From the NCBI GenBank assembly GCA_045595705.1, contig JAZOBA010000043.1:1-17175 (forward strand): DNA of 17,175 bases, in the 5' to 3' direction. The notes below the pieces were generated by a model. The model was not told where the DNA came from. It worked only from the letters and a program-made list of their open reading frames with translations, and ran no database searches. The DNA comes from JAJPXI01 sp045595705 (GTDB lineage: Bacteria > Bacillota > Clostridia > Oscillospirales > Oscillospiraceae). Every line of letters begins with the position of its first letter. The stretch's first letter is position 1. Shown piece by piece: positions 13,345 through 17,175 of this stretch. Made by a program: the position numbers and the translations under genes.

Positions 13345-13752
13345 TCATTTTTCCAGACTGATGTGGTCGGTGCCGTGGAGTTCAAACTCGGTCATGTACT
13401 CCTCCATGCGCTCCAGCAGTTCGTTGGTGTCGCTCTGGTCCACATTTTCCTGCTCCATGTCACGGCGGGCCAGGTCTTCGGCCAGAATGTCGAAAAAGAC
13501 ATTGTTTTCGTACTCGATGATGGCCTCGTGAATGCCGCCCTCCACAAAGGCCCGGGAGGGCACCACTTCCCCTTCCCAGACTTCGGCCAGCACGGCCATA
13601 CCCTCGGCCGAGGCCTGCTCGAAGAGAATGCTCTCCACCTCGTCATAATCACGGAAGCGGTCATCCCCGCGGGTGGAGTTGAGGACCCAGTTGCCGATGT
13701 AGACCATATCCAGCAGCCGGCGGTATTGTTTTGCGGTCAAATCCAGTTTCAT
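13345..13752 (-). CDS. Conserved-looking small acidic protein of unknown function
   Basis: I do not recognise this 135-residue protein. It is strongly acidic with no cysteine, no signal peptide and no membrane segment, so probably cytoplasmic. The N-terminus (MKLDLTAKQYRRLLDMVYIGNWVLNS) looks like a packed helical pair. The middle alternates hydrophobic and acidic residues (HEAIIEYENNVFFDILAEDLARRDM), and the tail is very Glu-rich (ELLERMEEYMTEFEL) and may be a helix or short coiled coil. It is a real gene: the ATG at 13752 has AGGAG at about 9 bases, a plausible promoter lies behind it, and codon use matches its neighbours. It stands alone between pgcA (convergent) and murI (divergent), giving no functional clue. 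Confidence 0.8.
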   Translation of the reverse strand: MKLDLTAKQYRRLLDMVYIGNWVLNSTRGDDRFRDYDEVESILFEQASAEGMAVLAEVWEGEVVPSRAFVEGGIHEAIIEYENNVFFDILAEDLARRDMEQENVDQSDTNELLERMEEYMTEFELHGTDHISLEK

Positions 13753-13818
13753 GATGAACGTCTCCTTTCAGGAGGGATTGCGTCATCCCGGTTCCACCGG
13801 GCAGGACATCTTTCCTAT

Positions 13819-13846
13819 ATCTTATCATATCAAAGTAAAAAGTCAA
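13819..13846 (-). promoter_or_regulatory. Possible promoter of the unknown acidic-protein gene
   Basis: On the minus strand, TTGACT (13846-13841), 16 bases, TAAGAT (13824-13819), in an A/T-rich divergent gap. The -10 is a partial match. Confidence 0.5.
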
Positions 13847-13904
13847 TTCCGGCAGAATTCCCTTGCCCCCAAACCTTTTTCTTGCCCGAAATGATATTTT
13901 CAAC

Positions 13905-13933
13905 TTGTATTTCCCATTGATTTATCATATCAT
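13905..13933 (+). promoter_or_regulatory. Possible promoter of murI
   Basis: TTGTAT (13905-13910), 17 bases, TATCAT (13928-13933). A second option, TTGATT (13917) with TATGAT (13941), overlaps it. Either would give a short leader. Confidence 0.45.
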
Positions 13934-13971
13934 TATTCTGTATGATTATGCCCCTTTAAGGAGTGTTTCAC

Positions 13972-14787
13972 TTGGACAAACGACCTATCGGTGTGTTCGA
14001 CTCGGGACTGGGCGGCCTGACCGCCGTCAAGGAACTGATGAACCTGATGCCCGGCGAGGACATTATTTACTTCGGCGATACCGGACGGGTGCCTTACGGC
14101 AGCCGCTCCAAGGACACCATCATCAAATACGCCCGGGAAGATGCCGAATTCCTCAAGCACTTCGACCCCAAGGCCATTGTGGTGGCCTGCGGCACCGTGT
14201 CGGCCAACGCGCTGGACGTTCTGCAGGCCGAAAACACCATCCCTGTGCTGGGCGTGGTGGAACCGGCCGCACAGGCCGCCGCCGAGGCCAGCAAGAACGG
14301 CCGCATCGGCCTGATCGGCACGGCTGCCTCCATCCGCTCGGGCGCCTACGAGCGTGCGCTGGCCGAGCTGCGTCCCGATGCCCAAATCTTCCCCATGGCC
14401 TGTCCCCTGTTCGTACCGCTGGTGGAAAACGGCCGCTGCGCCCCCGGTGACACGGTGGCCGAACTGGTGGTCCGGGAGTACCTGCAGCCCCTGAAGGACG
14501 CCGGGGTGGATACTCTGGTCATGGGCTGCACCCACTACCCCCTGCTGCGGGACATCTTCTCGGCCTTCATGGGCCCCGATGTGACGCTCATCGACGCCGG
14601 CGCCGCCTGCGCCCGTCAGGTGGGCCGGGTGCTGGGGGAAAACCGCGCCCTCAATCTGCGTGCATGGGGCGGTATGTCCCACTACTATGTCAGCGACAGC
14701 GTGGACGGCTTTGCCGAACTGGCCTCCCTGTTCCTGGGCGAAGATGTCTCCGAAGAAGTGTCGCAAATCGACATGGACGAATTTTAA
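13972..14787 (+). CDS. murI: Glutamate racemase
   Basis: MurI converts L- to D-glutamate for peptidoglycan stem peptides, without a cofactor, using two cysteines. The 271 residues show PIGVFDSGLGGLTAV (5-19, catalytic Asp10), YFGDTGRVPYG (33-43), the first catalytic Cys73 in VACGTVSANAL, and the second, Cys186, in MGCTHYPLL (184-192). The usual Asn after the first Cys (CNT) is Gly here; I believe CGT forms occur in related gut Clostridia. The start is a TTG at 13972, 8 bases after AAGGAG; the in-frame GTG at 13963 overlaps that ribosome site and is unlikely. It is followed after 68 bases, containing a promoter, by ywiB-argS. Confidence 0.95.
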   Translation: MDKRPIGVFDSGLGGLTAVKELMNLMPGEDIIYFGDTGRVPYGSRSKDTIIKYAREDAEFLKHFDPKAIVVACGTVSANALDVLQAENTIPVLGVVEPAAQAAAEASKNGRIGLIGTAASIRSGAYERALAELRPDAQIFPMACPLFVPLVENGRCAPGDTVAELVVREYLQPLKDAGVDTLVMGCTHYPLLRDIFSAFMGPDVTLIDAGAACARQVGRVLGENRALNLRAWGGMSHYYVSDSVDGFAELASLFLGEDVSEEVSQIDMDEF

Positions 14788-14790
14788 TCC

Positions 14791-14819
14791 TTTACAAACG
14801 CCCCAATCTTTCATATAAT
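14791..14819 (+). promoter_or_regulatory. Sigma-A promoter of ywiB-argS
   Basis: TTTACA (14791-14796), 17 bases, TATAAT (14814-14819), about 30 bases before the ribosome site of the ywiB-like gene. Confidence 0.85.
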
Positions 14820-14855
14820 ACTTTTTTGCCATTTCATTTGTTTTGAGGTAACCCC

Positions 14856-15293
14856 ATGGAGAAAAACGTGATCCTGTCCATCCGCGGACAGCAAACTGCC
14901 GACAACGCCGAACCGGAGGTCATCGAGCTGGTGACCGAGGGCACCATGACCGACCACAGGGACGGCAAATATACCGTATGCTATCAGGAAAGCGAACTGA
15001 CCGGGCTGGAGGGCACCCAGACCACCATTCAGGTGGAGGGCGCCAGCGTGTCCATCCTGCGGGAAGGTCAGGTCAACTCCCAGATGGTCTTTGAAGAGGG
15101 CCGCCGCCATCTGACCATGTACAGCACCCCCTACGGCGCGCTGACCATGGGAGTCAACACCCGCCGCATGAAGGTCGATCTGGACGAGACCGGCGGCGAG
15201 ATCGAAATCGACTATGCCCTCGAGATCGATCATGCCGTTGCCGGCGAAAACCTGTTCCAGATCCGCGTACGCCCCCGTACCCTCGCACAGTAA
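14856..15293 (+). CDS. ywiB: DUF1934 / YwiB-like beta-barrel protein
   Basis: This 145-residue cytoplasmic protein belongs to the DUF1934 (YwiB) family, predicted to form a small lipocalin-like beta-barrel of unknown function. Family features are the start VILSIRGQQ, the GTMTDHRDGKYTVCYQESELTGLEGTQTTI region split over the first barrel strands, and the MVFEEGRRHLTMYSTPYG stretch followed by GVNTRRMKVDL and EIDYALEI. The ATG at 14856 has GAGGTAA about 5 bases upstream. As in B. subtilis, argS lies directly downstream. The junction is enlarged here by tandem repeats and a palindromic repeat, which may loosen co-transcription. Confidence 0.88.
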   Translation: MEKNVILSIRGQQTADNAEPEVIELVTEGTMTDHRDGKYTVCYQESELTGLEGTQTTIQVEGASVSILREGQVNSQMVFEEGRRHLTMYSTPYGALTMGVNTRRMKVDLDETGGEIEIDYALEIDHAVAGENLFQIRVRPRTLAQ

Positions 15294-15300
15294 GTTTCAC

Positions 15301-15363
15301 TTTGTCATTCATTTTCCCTGTGTCATTCATTTTCCCTTTGTCATTCATTTTCCCTTTGTCATT
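15301..15363. repeat. Three and a half 18-bp tandem repeats
   Basis: The unit TTTGTCATTCATTTTCCC occurs at 15301-15318, 15319-15336 (one change, TG for TT) and 15337-15354. A partial fourth unit from 15355 merges into the TGTCATTCTGAG end of the adjoining palindromic repeat. Confidence 0.9.
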
Positions 15364-15419
15364 CTGAGCGAAGCGAAGAATCTTAAAATCCTTCGTCACG
15401 CTGTTCCTCAGGATGACAC
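15358..15419. repeat. Short-form palindromic repeat between ywiB and argS
   Basis: A 62-bp inverted repeat from TGTCATTCTGAGCGAAGCG to CCTCAGGATGACA, with GAATCTTAAAATCCTTCG in the middle. It ends 28 bases before the weak ribosome site of argS. Confidence 0.88.
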
Positions 15420-15464
15420 AACGCTGACCACGTAAGATAATTACCGAAAAGGTGTGTGTATAAC

Positions 15465-17175
15465 ATGAACATGATCCAGGCCGCAAAGGAGCAAGTGGCT
15501 GCTCTGACTCAGGCCGCCTATGAAAAGGCTGCCGCCGCCGGCATTCTGCCCGCCGGTGTGGAGGTCAAGGCCTCCATCGAGATCCCCAAGGACACCCGCA
15601 ACGGTGACTACGCCTCCTCCTTCGCCATGGCAGGGGCCAAGGCCATGCGCCAGGCACCCCGCGCCATCGCCCAGACCATTCTGGACCATCTGGAGCTGGA
15701 GGGCACCTACTTTGACCGGGCCGAGATCGCCGGCCCCGGCTTTCTGAACTTCTTCCTCGGTGACAAGTGGTACGGCGACGTGCTGTGCGCCATCGAAAGC
15801 GAAGGCACCGCCTACGGCAGCATCGACGAGGGCAAGGGCGAGCGCGTCATGGTGGAGTTCGTCTCCGCCAACCCCACCGGCCCCATGCACATCGGCAACG
15901 CCCGCGGCGGCGTGCTGGGTGACACGCTGGCCGAGGTGCTGCGCCGCGCCGGTTACGCCTCCTGGAAGGAATTCTACGTCAACGACGCCGGCAATCAGGT
16001 CCACAAGTTCGCCGATTCCATCCACGCCCGCTACATGCAGATCATTCTGGGCGAGGAGAACTTCGACTTCCCCGAAGAGGGCTACCACGGCGAGGACATC
16101 AAGGAACTGGCTCAGGCCTTCTACAACCTCCACGGCGATTCCTTCCAGGACGCCCCCGAGAGCGTGTGGGAGAGCGAAATGTCCGCCTTCGGTCTGGAGC
16201 GCAACATCCCCCAGATGAAGAAGGACCTGCTGCGCTATCAGATCGAGTACGATGAGTGGTTCCTGGAGTCCACCCTGCACGATTCCGGTTACGTGGAGCA
16301 GACGGTCGCCATGCTGACCGAAAAGGGCTGGACCTATGAGAAGGACGGCGCTCTGTGGCTCAACACCACCGAGCTGCTCAAGCAGAAGTACATGAACGAG
16401 GGCAAGACCCGCGAGCAGGTGGACAAGCTGGACCTGAAGGACGACGTGCTGCGCCGTGCCAACGGCTTTTACACCTACTTTGCCGCCGACATCGCCTATC
16501 ACCGCAACAAGCTGGACCAGCGCGGTTTTGACAAGGTCATCAACATCTGGGGCGCCGACCACCACGGCCACGTGGCCCGTCTGCAGGCCGCTCTGGACGG
16601 TCTGGGTCTGGACGGCTCTCACCGCCTGGTGGTTGTGCTGATGCAGCTGGTCAACCTGCTGCAGGACGGCAAGCCGGTCAAGATGTCCAAGCGCTCCGGC
16701 AAGGCCATCGCCCTGCACGACCTGCTGGACGAGATCAGCGTGGACGCCGCCCGCTACTTCTTCAACTCCCGCGTGTCCACCTCCCCCCTGGACTTCGATC
16801 TGGACCTGGCGGTGCGTGAGGACAGCGAAAACCCCGTCTACTACGTGCAGTATGCCCATGCCCGCATCTGCTCTCTGATCCTGAATCTGGGCGAGCGTGT
16901 GCTCCATGCCAATGAAATCAATATCTCCCTGCTGAACACCGAAACCGAGCGCGATCTGATCAAGTGCCTTGCCCAACTGCCCGAGGAGATCCGCCTTGCC
17001 GCCCGTGACTACGACCCCAGCCGCATCAACCGCTATCTGGTGGATCTGGCAGGCGACTTCCACAGATTCTACAATTCCAACCGCATCAAGGGCGAGGCCC
17101 CCGACATGCTGTCCGCCCGCCTGAAGCTGGCCGATACCGTCCGCGCCGTCATCGCCAACAGCCTGAACCTGCTGG
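15465..17175 (+). CDS. argS: Arginyl-tRNA synthetase (3' partial)
   Basis: This class I synthetase charges tRNA-Arg with arginine. The 570 codons present nearly equal the family's full length, so only the last residues are cut off. Order of parts: N-terminal Add-1 domain (about 1-90, with SIEIPKDTRNGDYASSFAM); the catalytic domain with the HIGH-type motif NPTGPMHIGNARGG (His142 in HIGN) and EFYVNDAGNQ; the Arg-specific WGADHHGHVARL segment; the KMSK loop KPVKMSKRSGKAI (Lys406-Lys409); then the start of the DALR anticodon-binding domain with PVYYVQYAHARICS and DFHRFYN. The ATG at 15465 is 10 bases from AAAGGTG; a second ATG two codons on is further away. No T-box leader is visible upstream. 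Confidence 0.97.
   Translation, partial: MNMIQAAKEQVAALTQAAYEKAAAAGILPAGVEVKASIEIPKDTRNGDYASSFAMAGAKAMRQAPRAIAQTILDHLELEGTYFDRAEIAGPGFLNFFLGDKWYGDVLCAIESEGTAYGSIDEGKGERVMVEFVSANPTGPMHIGNARGGVLGDTLAEVLRRAGYASWKEFYVNDAGNQVHKFADSIHARYMQIILGEENFDFPEEGYHGEDIKELAQAFYNLHGDSFQDAPESVWESEMSAFGLERNIPQMKKDLLRYQIEYDEWFLESTLHDSGYVEQTVAMLTEKGWTYEKDGALWLNTTELLKQKYMNEGKTREQVDKLDLKDDVLRRANGFYTYFAADIAYHRNKLDQRGFDKVINIWGADHHGHVARLQAALDGLGLDGSHRLVVVLMQLVNLLQDGKPVKMSKRSGKAIALHDLLDEISVDAARYFFNSRVSTSPLDFDLDLAVREDSENPVYYVQYAHARICSLILNLGERVLHANEINISLLNTETERDLIKCLAQLPEEIRLAARDYDPSRINRYLVDLAGDFHRFYNSNRIKGEAPDMLSARLKLADTVRAVIANSLNLL

Noticed and set aside
15301..15363. Possible CRISPR array
   Set aside because: The 18-bp units are directly adjacent with no spacers and there are no cas genes.
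15294..15464. T-box or other riboswitch leader for argS
   Set aside because: The gap is filled by tandem and palindromic repeats; no T-box sequence or antiterminator/terminator pair is visible.
15441..17063. Long minus-strand open frame of 540 codons opposite argS
   Set aside because: It lies antisense to a well-supported argS, and its composition (runs of H, Q, V, G, L) is typical of the mirror frame of GC-rich coding DNA. The same applies to the long antisense frames at 5104-6648, 7526-9310 and 11158-12945.

Overview
The window is a stretch of ordinary chromosome from a GC-rich, spore-forming, anaerobic member of the Clostridia, most likely Oscillospiraceae/Ruminococcaceae. That placement is inferred from a clostridial-type [FeFe] hydrogenase, spmA/spmB, an AbrB-type transition-state regulator, sigma-A style promoters (TTGACA-N17-TATAAT), strong AGGAGG ribosome sites, and GC-rich codon use with AT-rich, repeat-filled intergenic gaps. 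I see no phage, plasmid, CRISPR array or intact transposase, and no rRNA or tRNA gene. The window cuts two genes: the hydrogenase lacks its N-terminus and argS lacks its last few codons.

Layout. 3-1601 (+): [FeFe] hydrogenase with a strong terminator. 1669-2753 (-): spmB and spmA. 2981-3226 (+): abrB-like regulator with its own promoter and terminator. 3545-7300 (-): a probable operon of a YheO-type regulator, a PepV-like dipeptidase, a TrmN6-like methyltransferase and rsmI. 7466-7972 (+): niaR-like repressor, divergent from the YheO-type gene. 8102-9412 (+): NhaC/YuiF-type antiporter. 9860-11094 (+): walJ-like hydrolase overlapping rlmH. 11212-12939 (+): phospho-sugar mutase. 13345-13752 (-): unrecognised small acidic protein. 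13972-14787 (+): murI. 14856-15293 (+): ywiB-like (DUF1934). 15465-end (+): argS. Several neighbour pairs recall Bacillus subtilis gene order as I remember it (abrB converging on rsmI-trmN6; walJ near rlmH; ywiB beside argS), which supports the assignments.

The most unusual content lies between genes. A family of palindromic repeats with TGTCATTCTGAG-type ends occurs about seven times, always at gene borders. The copy after the antiporter is a Russian-doll structure. One element lies inside the hairpin loop of a second element, and the second lies between the two arms of what looks like the antiporter's own rho-independent terminator. Other points of interest are 18-bp tandem repeats abutting one repeat copy, a face-to-face divergent promoter pair overlapping TGTCA/TGACA palindromes between the YheO-type and niaR-like genes, a GC-rich multi-hairpin element, an IS200-like lone hairpin, and cysteine substitutions in the hydrogenase. 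No clearly new multi-gene system is visible; the nested, hairpin-associated repeats are the best candidate for something under-described.
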